Assembly: GCA_016801845.1 (NCBI GenBank)
Contig: CM028922.1
Coordinates: 6,255,501 to 6,319,500 of the forward strand
DNA length: 64,000 bases
Direction: 5' to 3'
Source of the DNA: Polydactylus sextarius
Lineage: Eukaryota; Chordata; Actinopteri; Polynemidae
Every line of letters starts with the position of its first letter. The stretch's first letter is position 1. The notes under the pieces are model-generated. The model was not told where the DNA came from. It did not search any database and saw only the letters and a list, made by a program, of their open reading frames with translations. A program made the translations under genes and the position numbers. Below are positions 51,476 to 61,611 of the stretch, piece by piece.

Positions 51476-54400
51476 CTGAAAAAAGTGAGAGTGGAGAGTG
51501 TAAATAATACAGGCAGTTCAAATAGAGGAATATAGACTTCTGCTGTAATTTTAAGTGGGTATGTCCACAAGTTTCATTTCCTGATCACTGGTCACTGTGA
51601 ATTTGTTGCAAAGGTAAAACCAAATTGTTTGGTGAAATGGTTTGCTTTCAGTCACATACATTGTTTTTGAATATTTTAAAGCTGTCCTGACTGTATTGAC
51701 CTTTTAGAGAACTTATAGGGAGCTATGTTCATAATGTACAACTATGACTACAACTATTACAACTGTTAAATGTTATAACTAAATAACAGTTCCCATATTG
51801 GTAGTATTTTCCCGCATCGGTAAGCAATGATTGATAAAATTAGATCCTAATCCTAATCCTGGAAATAAAACATACTGCTTTGCTACAGTTTATCGACAGG
51901 ATTAACAACCTCCTTATCTGATTGCATTTCCATGGACTTTGTGTATTCCCACTAAGAAATATAAGGGGAATTCCTTTCCTTTATTGTCAACGGTGTAGAT
52001 GCATGTGTTGGACATTTATAACTTGGATTTCTCATTGATGATTCACTGATTTACTACTTTACTGTCATAGATAAACTACATGAACAGTGTGTTTGAATTG
52101 TTGTGAATGAGTAAAGTAATTATATCCTGAAAAAAAGGTCTCCTAGTCTCCTTCCTGTCTATTTATGATTTAAGGAATGTCCTGAGTATAATTTGTGATA
52201 AGAGGATGTTTTTGGGTAGGACATCTCACTGACGTGGTTGAAAGAAGACATTGGTGATTTACATCACAAACCACTTCAACCTGACTTCTCAATGGGAATC
52301 ATATCCTGTATAAGTTTGTGTTTGTGTGTATTGTATTTTTATTGTATGTAAATGAGATTCATACTAACCATCTTTAAAATAGAAAAGGAAATGGTTTTAA
52401 GAGATAATGACTGGGGGAAAACAGTCTCTGTCAACAGCCTTAGAGGAAGTGTGTGATTAGTTGGAAAATAATTCAAATAAAATTGAACAAGTCGTTGTTG
52501 ATTTGATTTTTTTCTTTTAAAAGCAGAGATTTTGCACACTTCTTGGAACTTATCATCAATCGAAATAAACCCACAGTTGTTGTTACTGAAAATGACATAA
52601 AGAGGCAGAATGGTGTCAATGGTGTCGATCAGTTTTGACATTTAGATTGATGAATCACCTGTTTTGCAGCCTGTGAGATAGCTCCTCCACATTCACAGCT
52701 TCTGTTATGTTGGAGTGTTCAGAATAATGGCTTCTTAAAACCTCCCCCAGATCTTCCTCCAAGCGATCTGCGCAAAATGAAACAGAAAATAACCCAATTA
52801 TCAAACCTGATTGACCCCATTATCATCCAAGTTACTTGATAAAATCTAATTCAGTTATGTGTAAAAGAACTTTACTTTACTTTAGAACTTAGCTGCTATT
52901 TTTGCAGTAAGGTATTTTTTTTTTTCATGAAAACTGGACATGTATCAAACCTACAAATCAACAACGTTTTAGTCATTGTCTCCTTTACACTCGACTACGT
53001 GACTGGTTTGGCACTAGGCATGTTGTTTTCCATTACAATTCAATTGGGTGCATTCGAAACTGCCATGTCGTTGGACCACAAAAATTGAGATGAGATGGCG
53101 CTGTACTTGTTGCTCAGTTAGCAACAGCGTCCTGTTTGAAATGTGCCATTGTTTTCACATATAGTGTTTGTGAATCCTAAAGATAATTTTTGACATGGAG
53201 AGAGCACTGTTTTTAGACAGGCAGCAAACGTTACTTTAGGTTTTGTGTGAGACAACGTAGCAGACTATGACACTTGTCTCGCAAAATTTACATCACCATC
53301 AAACTCTGACCAAATGGCGGCCACTTTGACGAGCTTCATCTCCTTCTTCCAGGACAAAGGAAGGGGTATTAAACTTATCGAAAACCACTATAAATCTGGC
53401 CATGAGGAAAATGTCAACTACGCCATGGGAGAGATTGTCAGCATCGTGACGTCACTTACGTGACTATTTGCTTTGTAGTCTAACCAAGTATGTATTTTCA
53501 GAAGCATATAAATCAACATTTACATGACAAACATAGGTTTGATTCACACTACTAGTTATCATTTAAATTAAGATACAGCATCTGTGTGAATCAGAATATA
53601 AGTCAAAGTGGATAGGAAAATCATTTTTATCTCTCCATTGACTATCATTCTTTTTTTTTTTTTTTTTCCAAGGACCCAGTGGGGACAACCAGAAGGGGGG
53701 TGACTTAGGCTCCTTATACCAGCTACCAAAAAGAACAGCTGGTACCAGGTATAATCTCTAATGATAAACCAAAAAAAGCGAGTAGAGCCAAGCTGAGTCA
53801 AGTCGAGTAGTGCTAGAACAGTATAGAGGAAAAGCCTGACATTAGACATCAGCTAAAAAGAGAAAATATATAAACAAAACTTCTCTACTCACCATTATTG
53901 AAAACAATTTGCTCTTCCTCATTTTCTTTATTTATTTGAATGCCTGAAAGAAATGGAAAGTACCATGAGAAAACATAGACAGTTGGATAGGACAAAAAGT
54001 GATGAATTCATATAACAAAATTAACTTTCATCACGGTTTTATTTTCTATGAGTAAACTGTTACAGGCAGTAAATGACATAGTGAAATGATGCATTATTGT
54101 CGGGGGGAGGCACTGAAATCAGATTTTCCATGACTTATTGAATATATCGTGTTTGTTTCTGATGTAGGTTAGAGATAGCACCCAAACGCATCAGGAGCAA
54201 TTTGACTAAACTCAGAAATCTATGTCAGACCATAGTTTGTCCTCGTTGCTACTTCCTTTTTAGGTGTTTACTGCCTACTGTTTGTTTTTTTGCAAGAAAA
54301 ATAAACATGACGTAATTCCTTAAAGGTCACCATGGAATTTGTTCTGTTGCTGTTTGTTCATATTTAAATAAATAGTGGAGACTAGTTAAATGTAAGTCTA

Positions 54401-54980
54401 AACATCATGGTGTGTTTGGCTTTGGTAGTGGTTGTGACTCAGATAAGCGGGAACCGTGATTCATTTATATAACTACAAAAAGTTGTCAATTGTTATTTAG
54501 AGGTGTGATATTGTTGACTCAGCCTCGCCTTGCTGTGAAATTATTCTTGAGCTGTTTTCTGAAAACATCAAATATGACAATACAATGTTCAAACCACCAT
54601 CATTCCACAGAACTGGGTCACTTCAATGTAACTCAGTTTTTTTTTTTTAATTGAGCAATGCACAAGGCAAAATGTAAAATAATTTCTCCTTTCTGTTGTA
54701 TCTTTAAAGCATTACCCTACACTGGTAGTGTGCTCTAACACACCAATCATATGGATCAATGAGGAATGAGGTAATGCTCACCCCCAGAGGCTCTGTAAGA
54801 ATCAATGACACTCAACTCAGTTGAGTGAGTTAGTGAAAATTAAAAATAAAAGAGTTTAGACTCACAGGCAGCAGCAGAACCGGGCCTGACCAGACCATCA
54901 ACCAGAAGGTTCCTGGTGCTGGGAGTGTTGAATCCTAAAGAAACACAAAACAATGGTATTAATATAGCATGCTGGGACAT

Positions 54981-55011
<31 letters not shown>

Positions 55012-58000
55012 CAATAGTGTCTAATGTATGTAAATCATGTTAGCAGCTTGATAAAATGATATTAAAAGGGGGTTTAAAATATGTTTTAAAAGCATGTTCC
55101 TCATTAACTTTATTATCTATTCTTGTTGGATCACTACAAAAGCTCTCATTCAAAAAATGAGAGCAACTTTTACCTGACCTTTAAGTAAAGCATGACTCCT
55201 TATCCTGTCCATGCATTCATGTGTGACAAATCATGTGATAACACTTCTATAGAAATGACTATCGTGTTTATTTGGGGGATTGTACAAGCTAGCTATACTG
55301 AAAAACCACCCATGCATTCATAAATAGCCTCAAATTCCCCTGTCATACAAACCAAGATTCACTGGGTGTTTCCAAAGTTTTGGCTATGAAACATGCTCAT
55401 CCCAAAAGAGCCATGTCATGCTATGTCATTAAAATAGGCAGATCAAGTCACATGCTGATAAAATTCCCTCAAAAGCCTATGACAATCTTAACGATGTGGA
55501 AACAAACATATGAATCTAAAACTGTCACAGAAATACTTCCTCTTTTTGAGTCAGAAAAAGTCAAGAGTCAACACTTGCTGGTGCTAATCGCAATGTGTTT
55601 ACTGGTCAGATGACACATAACGGTTTACTGACAGGACGCACCTTCCCTACTAGTGTCACAAAACCAAAAATTTTATCACTGTCATGGTTGTTTGGTGTCA
55701 GTAAGGGGGATGGTGATTTGGCACATTTTGAATGCTGACTAATAAATTAAACACTAGACTATATAGTGTTTCAGGGAAAATAATGTACTATTTTAAGTTC
55801 TGTTTGGGCATTAAAGTTTTTTTGTTTAATTCATGTATTTAGTTGAGTCACTGCAGTGTTCAAATGGTTAAAACTACAGTTAAACAGGTTAAAAAACAAA
55901 CCAGGAAATATCACCAAGCAACTGGATTATCAACTCGAAGTTCCTGCTAATGTTGCCAAGATTGCAACAAATGCAAACTATGCATTGTGATGTGCATAAA
56001 CACTGTGTTTCTTATTGGTGTGTGTATGTGTGTGTGTGTGTGTGTGAACATCACAACATCACAACACAACATCAAACATCAGCAGCAAACAAATTAGATT
56101 TGACTTGTTTATTTAGTTTTGATAGTTTTCTCCATTGCACACCTCCATTTTTCTTCATTGTGTTCTTGTTTTTTTACCTCTGTCTTGTTTGAAAGATGAA
56201 CTGTTACCTTTCTGACGTTGTCGATACACGAGCACTGCGATGACAATGACAACCATCACCAATGCTATGCTCAACATAATGATGAGACCATCATTTTTCA
56301 CTTGTGCAGCAGGTATTTCATCTGCGAAATGAGTGAAGAAAGATTCATGTTAAAATGTGTCACGTTACCTCCGGTATCACAATTACAATCCAGTAATGAT
56401 TTCAGTAATGTTGTTATTTCTGCCTATGATTTAAATATGTTTGACCACTGTGGAAATAACCAAACATACCCAGAGACAACTGTCCAAAACTTCCTCTTAG
56501 TAGTCAATGTCACATAATACTTCAGTTTTTAAAGTGGTTTATTCTTGCATAATAATTTAAACAGTTGTGCAAGCAGCTTGGTCTTTTACTGTTTCTTTTT
56601 GTTGCTGCATCAAGACAGACAAATGATCCTCAGCATGCTATGCATACTGCGTAAGGGGAAACATGAGTAGTGTAGAGATGCACAAACAAAACACACATTT
56701 CCACATGTAATGAAACCTTATGTAACAACATGTCTATTCTTTCAGCACCTACTACAAATTCAGGCGGGTGAAAAGGGTGGGTGAAGTATTTTCACTGTGA
56801 AAAAGTTTTATTTTTAGTAATCTTTTTTTTCACGAGTTGCATCAAAAACAAAAAGCGTAGGTAACAGGTTTCCTGTCAACACGTTAGGTGCGATAATATC
56901 ATCAGCCTCTTACCTCTCATAACGTTTTTTTTTTTTTTACAATCTACAAGTTCAAACAAGGACAATTCTATCTCAGAGAGAAGAAGAATTCTTAAAATGC
57001 TGACACAAATCCAGAGGGATACTGCTGGCTATAAGTCCAGCTGCTTGCTTGATCTGTTTCTGATGTTTCTAGCACTAGAAAATTAAAAAGAAATGAGTGT
57101 GCGTGTGGTGGGGTGGGGGTTTGGGAGGGTTGGGGGTCGTGACACAATGGAAAGTTCCCAATCCAGACTTGACGTGGGGATGTTGCAGTTACATGGTCAG
57201 CATTTCAAAAATCCCTGTATGTGTGCATGTTCTTGCTAAAAATACAAATTTACCTGGAATATGAAATGTTGCATTGGGGCCACCACTTCCAAAGTTACAA
57301 GTGTAGTTGTTTATGTCTGATGAGTTGACGAGTATCTGACTGGTGACTTTGAAAAGCTGGGATGGTGTTGTTACTGTGGTGGTGTTGGGAGCAAGTCTGT
57401 GCAGTTTTCCATTCATCCATTCAACAGACAACTTGGGGTATCCTTCAGACTGGCAGGTTAGCAGCACTGCGTCCCCGTCTGCAGCCGTTTCAATGTGTTT
57501 GGTAACTTCTTTATAAGGAGCTAGAACAGAATCAGATAAGAAGAACAGAGCTATCAAGACATCTTGCTTAGACAACTGTTTTTATTTTTGGTTCTTTTTT
57601 TACTAAACTAAGAAGTCCTGCTGTTAGTTTCTCTTTCACTATGACTCTCGACTGACCAGAAGTGACAGTCCTTACACTATTGCACAACATCTTTCCTAGA
57701 ACAAAGCTGATGAAGTCTTGACCTAAAAATCTAAGAACTTGTATTGCCACAGGCTCAGTACTTACCAGTGACTGACAAACTTATTGTTTTATAATCAGCT
57801 CCGTGGTCTGTGTGTAACACACACTGATAGTTGCCTGAATCATTGATCCTGAGGTTAGAGACCTGTAACGTGACAAAAGAAGAAGAAAACTCCTTAAATG
57901 TGCAAGTTAAGGACATGAAACTACACAGTGAGTGCAGATGTTAACGGGCCATGTAAATAATTTGATGTCACAGTTAATAATTCTTAATGGGATGAAAAAG

Positions 58001-58565
58001 AGATGGTAAGCATATAGTCAAGAGCACCACATCATTTAGAGGAAATGTTACAGTCAGCAATGAAAGTCTGAACACATCACTGCCAGTAATGACCTGCAGC
58101 TTGACCCAGCCTTCCTTCAGCTCCTCTGTGAAAAGCTTCACTCTGCCCTGATACTCCTGAGATGGCGACTGCACCACTCCATTGTCGATCTGGTACACCT
58201 TGCGAAAATATGTTTTTCCAGGGCTGACCCAGTGCCAGTTCACTTGCAAGTTATCTTGTGAATCTGATAATGTAGGCTTAAACTTGCAGGTCATCACAAC
58301 ATCTCCTCCAAATTCTGACTTGTAATTGGTTTGTTCTGCCTCAACAGTGAACAGTACTGCAGGGAAACAACACAAAATATCAAGATTAATGTAAATTTCA
58401 CCCACAACCATTAAATGATTTCTTGGTAGGGAATGTTAACATCAAGTTATGCCAAATTAACAATGTTATATAAGCACTGTTTGTAGTCATATTTGCTCAT
58501 AAAAACCCACCTGAGTGAGATGGCTGAACTGTGACTAACAGAATTACAAACAGGGTCCAGTCCAT
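50986..58565 (-). CDS. PD-L1-like B7 protein with cytoplasmic NACHT domain (11 coding exons)
   Basis: Predicted single-pass membrane protein of 592 residues (1779 nt including stop). Exons on the minus strand: 58565-58511, 58356-58094, 57862-57766, 57520-57254, 56321-56208, 54934-54866, 53943-53893, 52767-52659, 52585-52369, 52126-52080 and 51475-50986. Residues 1-18 are a signal peptide. An IgV domain (about 19-138) has C42, W59 and DSGNYQC with C120. An IgC domain (about 139-227) has C161, W173 and C213, and N-glycosylation sites at N184, N204, N210 and N221. The TM helix is about 239-260. GADYKTISLSV, APYKEV and LTCQSEGYPKLSVEW mirror PD-L1. The cytoplasmic part (261-592) ends in a NACHT-like NTPase: Walker A GPAGSGKTT (452-460), Walker B LLLLDGYKE (532-540) and LITTCPG. 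Every junction is in phase. The Ig half is secure; that the same mRNA carries the NACHT half is inference from exon phase. PLGRKT next door supports PD-L1 ancestry. I cannot say whether such a fusion is already described. Confidence 0.75.
52080..52126 (-). CDS. B7-NACHT exon 10: inferred 47-base exon
   Basis: Exon 9 leaves phase 0 but the NACHT exon requires phase 2, so an exon of length 3n+2 is needed. The only candidate I found has the acceptor CCTTTTTTTCAG, is open as DIITLLIHNNSNTLF, is 47 bases long and uses the donor AT|GTAGTT. Its length is exactly right. The donor is mediocre. Confidence 0.5.
52369..52585 (-). CDS. B7-NACHT exon 9: cytoplasmic, unrecognised domain
   Basis: The acceptor is GTCATTTTCAG. 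The frame is open for 72 codons with GFISIDDKFQEVCKISAFKR and FYLNYFPTNHTLPLRLLTET, ending ILKM before GTTAGT, phase 0. Position and hydrophobic-basic pattern suggest a linker or pre-NACHT region, but no family match is claimed. Confidence 0.65.
52659..52767 (-). CDS. B7-NACHT exon 8: cytoplasmic helical segment
   Basis: The acceptor is TTTTGCGCAG. It encodes RLEEDLGEVLRSHYSEHSNI and ends SHRLQN with donor AACAG|GTGATT, phase 2. It looks helical and acidic; I recognise no family. Confidence 0.7.
53640..53840. repeat. possible transposon remnant with self-complementary segments
   Basis: TACCAGCTACC and AGCTGGTACCAGGTA form imperfect inverted copies, followed by GAGTAGAGCC/GAGTCAAGTCGAGTAG repeats. 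The pattern resembles the end of a fish DNA-transposon derivative, but I cannot name the family. Confidence 0.3.
53893..53943 (-). CDS. B7-NACHT exon 7: cytoplasmic, acidic
   Basis: A 51-base, phase 1-1 exon between TTTCTTTCAG and AATG|GTGAGT. It encodes IQINKENEEEQIVFNN. Both splice sites are strong, and skipping it would keep the frame. Confidence 0.7.
54866..54934 (-). CDS. B7-NACHT exon 6: cytoplasmic
   Basis: The acceptor is TTTCTTTAG. It encodes GFNTPSTRNLLVDGLVRPGS and then AAA, with donor GCCT|GTGAGT and phase 1. Read-through of this donor reaches a TAA after eight further residues and gives a 296-residue protein. Confidence 0.7.
56208..56321 (-). CDS. B7-NACHT exon 5: stalk and transmembrane helix
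   Basis: Encodes DEIPAAQVKND and then a hydrophobic stretch rich in Ile, Val, Leu and Met, closed by the basic stop-transfer YRQRQK. The acceptor is TTTCGCAG and the donor AAAG|GTAACA. Phase 1-1. Confidence 0.9.
57254..57520 (-). CDS. B7-NACHT exon 4: IgC domain
   Basis: The acceptor is CTGTTCTAG. It encodes APYKEVTKHIETAADGDAVL, LTCQSEGYPKLSVEW, VTSQILVNSSDINNYTC and NATFHIP. The LTCQ(S/A)EGYPK motif and the APY junction are hallmarks of PD-L1/PD-L2. Phase 1-1. Confidence 0.93.
57766..57862 (-). CDS. B7-NACHT exon 3: second part of IgV
   Basis: Begins VSNLRINDSGNYQC, the F-strand of a V domain with C120, and closes with GADYKTISLSVT, the G strand, close to human PD-L1. Donor G|GTAAGT, phase 1. 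The V domain is therefore split by a phase-0 intron. Confidence 0.9.
58094..58356 (-). CDS. B7-NACHT exon 2: first part of IgV
   Basis: The acceptor is TTTCCCTGCAG. It encodes VLFTVEAEQTNYKSEFGGDV, with the first V-domain cysteine C42, VNWHW and YQGRVKLF, and ends WVKLQ. The donor GTCATT is weaker than average but is required, because reading through loses the DSGNYQC part of the domain. Confidence 0.88.
58511..58565 (-). CDS. B7-NACHT exon 1: signal peptide
   Basis: Encodes MDWTLFVILLVTVQPSHS, a hydrophobic signal peptide. It follows a TCCTTTAG acceptor (exon start 58571), so a noncoding exon precedes it. The donor is CTCAG|GTGGGT, phase 1. Confidence 0.85.
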
Positions 58566-59694
58566 TGAGACCTAAAGGAGAAACAAAAGAGATATTCATA
58601 TATGTTGAAATGATCCAAACATGTTTGAGCTTTTACTGGCAGTATGAGTCACTTCATCACTTCACTAAAGAGGATCACATGTGAAATACAATGTCACAAT
58701 GTGACCAATATGTTCAGAACCAGTTCACTTCACTTTTCCCCCAAAAAAAACAAACAAACAAAAATTATATGATCCCTGAGGTAAACAACTCAGCATCACA
58801 TGATGGTGAACCATGTGCTGTTTTTGCAATTAGAGGCATGACTCAACAGCAAAGCAAACCTTACTTGCTGATTTAATTCCTTGACGTAGCCTTGAACTAA
58901 TACTAGTATAGTATTAGTAGTATAATATTTTATCTTTTTGCTCTGTGAGGTTATGTCTTTTTTAGAGGTGTATTTTCCTACATAAAAGAATAACTAATAG
59001 CGTAGCAATAAAGAGTTTATGCCGCAGAAGACAACAGACAGCATGACTTATTAAGTTGATAACTGGTTTGTGATAAGCACACAGTAATTAGTCTACTGTA
59101 TGTCTTTGAATGTGGGTGAGTTATCACTTATGAATATCAATGAGTTGTAACTGGTGTTTCCAGTTACATGGAAACACATCAGTTATTAAGTTTTTGTGCA
59201 AACTATAACAACAAGCCATGTGAGTTCCTGCAGTGGTCTTCAACAACAGTGGGATAGATACAGTCACAAAACATATTGAACAGCTGGCTGTACTAGTTCT
59301 AAAAGTTAAGTTTATACCAATTGTGTGTGTGTGTGTGTGTGTGTGGGTGTGTGTTTGTCAAACTCCTTTTTCTAAGTACAGTGAGAGAGAGAGATGCTGT
59401 ATCTCAGTCATATAACCTGACACCTAAACTTGAATTTGATTCTATATCTAGCTTTACTGATCCCAGATCAGTGTCTTTAACACTGTCAAAGACAACATGT
59501 ATGACAAAATCTTCCAACATACAACAATGATTACTGATGAGGTGATGTCTAATGAAAACAAAGGATAACTACTGAAAAGAAACTGTCCAGTTATCTGAGT
59601 TATTGTTTAGTTAGAATGAATCTCATGTATATAAACACCTGTTTTTTCAGATTAAGTAACAAACATCATAATCAACTTAATCATGAGCAACTGG

Positions 59695-59771
<77 letters not shown>

Positions 59772-59807
59772 AAGAAGAAGAAGAAGAAGAAGAAGAAGAA
59801 GAAGAAA
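59695..59807. repeat. compound trinucleotide repeat (AAT)n(AAG)n
   Basis: About 48 bases of AAT repeat run directly into about 66 bases of pure AAG repeat. It lies in the first intron of the B7-NACHT gene, about 65 bp from the putative leader exon. Confidence 0.97.
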
Positions 59808-59873
59808 TAAGTATATTAAGTAATAAAAACAACAGTATACATTAGGTTTATGTAGTTAATAATATCTTCCTAC

Positions 59874-59980
59874 CTGCTGGTCAGTTACTTCACAGTGAGT
59901 TGTATTTTCATTAGCTGTTTCCTTCTAGTTATGACAAACAGAGAAGCTGCTCAGAGGTTTTATGACAGACACTCCTCCTT
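59874..59980 (-). other. probable 5' untranslated exon of the B7-NACHT gene
   Basis: A minus-strand donor CAGCAG|GTAGGA ends an exon at 59874, about 1.3 kb upstream of the acceptor at 58572-58573 that opens the signal-peptide exon. The transcription start is not resolved; no TATA box is obvious. Confidence 0.4.
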
Positions 59981-60025
59981 TTCCTGGCAACTTTGTCTAG
60001 TGTATCTAGCGCTGATGAGAAACGG

Positions 60026-60121
60026 CTTCTTTTCTTCTTCTTTTTTCCTTTTTCTTTTTTTTCTCCCTTTTTTTCTTTTTTCTTTCTTTTCTCTTCTTCT
60101 TCTTCTTCTTTTTTTTTTTTT
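60026..60121. repeat. 96-base uninterrupted pyrimidine tract
   Basis: Only C and T occur for 96 bases, with CTT repeats in the middle and end. It lies just upstream of the putative B7-NACHT transcription start and is complementary in type to the AAG tract on the other side. Confidence 0.95.
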
Positions 60122-60506
60122 ATTTATCCAATTTCCAGGACGCGACATTCACGCTGAAACTGCTTCATGTTCACACACGACACTCGTCCTGCAGGACTTG
60201 TTAAAACCAGATCACTCACATCATAAATTATATCCTGTTTTGGCAGCTAATGATTAATTGGAAGTAGACAGGAAGCATAAAACATTCCTGTAAGGAAAAA
60301 GGCAGTCTACACTCTTATCTAATAACTTAACAACCAAGCACCACTGACTTCCCGCCTGTGATCATTAAACTGTTTTATCATTGTTGTTTTTGGCGTTAGG
60401 TTTATAGATTTAGTGCTACTGTTACCTTTGTCGGGCAAAGACAATATTAAGCGATTTTACTCGTCAGATCGGTTTGTAGTCTGAAACTGTGGTTATTGTT
60501 TGTTTC

Positions 60507-60528
60507 TTTCTTTCTTTCTTTCTTTCTC
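60507..60528. repeat. (TTTC)n microsatellite
   Basis: A short run of about five TTTC units, followed by CTCTCC. Confidence 0.9.
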
Positions 60529-60578
60529 TCCTCACACGCAGCTCAGGTTCTGGCTGAATGACATCACTATGAGCTCAC

Positions 60579-60777
60579 GTTTCACTAATTTTTTCACTAA
60601 CTTTTATTTTCCGTCACGTGAGAATGAGACACCTTTTTTTTTTTTTTTCTCTACAGCGGGGAAAAATAAGTCTCTGCGGTATTTACTGTAACTAGCGTAA
60701 ACTTTGGTTAACACTGATGGCCGATAGCGTTACAAGACAACAGCTTAATGATGGCGGTGTCAAAAGTGAAAGTAAAC
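60579..60777 (-). promoter_or_regulatory. IRF-like and E-box motifs upstream of the B7-NACHT gene
   Basis: AAAAGTGAAAGTAAAC at 60762-60777 fits the AAGTGAAAGT interferon-regulatory-factor element. TAGTGAAACG on the minus strand at 60579-60588 is a second, weaker match. A palindromic TCACGTGA E-box sits at 60614-60621. Mammalian PD-L1 is interferon-induced through IRF1 (established), so these are sensible candidates; function is inferred. Confidence 0.35.
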
Positions 60778-61354
60778 ATAATGCAGCAGAATGACCCATA
60801 TCTAAGAATTATAGTTCCATTTAGAAACAAGTGTCAAAGCATTTGGCATATGCATCTAAATAAAATGCACTTTTATTCGTTATAAATGCTTTATATTTAT
60901 CAGATGGTTCAGTGGAGATACTCAAGTTAGAGTTAGTCTGACAGAACAACTGAGGAACTATATGTTAATTTCCAGCTCAAAGTCTATTTCATTTGCTCTT
61001 ACTGGGTCTTTCTAGTCTGTTTCACTGTCTTCACCACTTCACCAGTACATGAATGTTTTAATTGTCATTAGAAACAGCTGGTTTGTGAACCTAAAGTCAA
61101 GACTTTTTTGTCAAACTGTCATTTCGAAAGTCAAAAAATGAGCATTTTCTCTACAAAACTAGTAATAAAATATAATAATATAAGTTTGAATAATCGTTTT
61201 TAAAGGAAATGATATGATGATGAAAACTCAAAACAATGTAAAGCGTAAATATAAAGGTGTAAATAGAAACTAAACAGAAACTAATATCAGGTCGACTCTC
61301 TGGTTCCTCTTCTGTCAGTCCACAGTACAGTACAGTGTCGCACAGTAAGAAAGC

Positions 61355-61364
61355 GGGAATTTTC
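61355..61364 (+). promoter_or_regulatory. kappaB-like motif GGGAATTTTC
   Basis: A close match to the NF-kappaB consensus, about 1.4 kb upstream of the B7-NACHT leader exon and 1.7 kb from the PLGRKT promoter. A single motif of this length is expected by chance fairly often. Confidence 0.25.
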
Positions 61365-61611
61365 AGTAAGTATCACTATGTAAAAGTTCTTAACGGTGAG
61401 TACCAGCCAATAACATGCTAACACACCCCCATTATTTAGGAGTACTGGAAATTTGAATGGCTGAAATTTTCATGATAAAATTCTAGATCTATGATTTCCA
61501 CCATCGAATTCAGTAGCCAGGTGGATTTCCCATGTCCAAGGGGCAGATATGTATCCAGTGATTCCAATATGATCACATCTTTAATCTCCATTATGACTTC
61601 ATGAAACCTTT

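Larger units (their letters stand above)
50989..57253 (-). other. introns of the B7-NACHT gene: contents
   Basis: Introns between the Ig/TM part and the NACHT part total about 4 kb. They contain (GT)n at 54984-55011, a GT run near 56020-56046, and a degenerate repeat-like block at about 53640-53840 next to a T18 run. No separate promoter, leader or start codon for an independent NACHT gene was recognised in them. Confidence 0.5.

Noticed and set aside
59616..59810. Poly-Asn/poly-Lys open frame on the plus strand
   Set aside because: Purely a translation of the (AAT)n(AAG)n microsatellite.
59895..60257. 120-codon plus-strand frame overlapping the B7-NACHT leader
   Set aside because: A large part is the 96-base pyrimidine tract read as Phe, Ser and Leu. 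It is antisense to the gene and unsupported.
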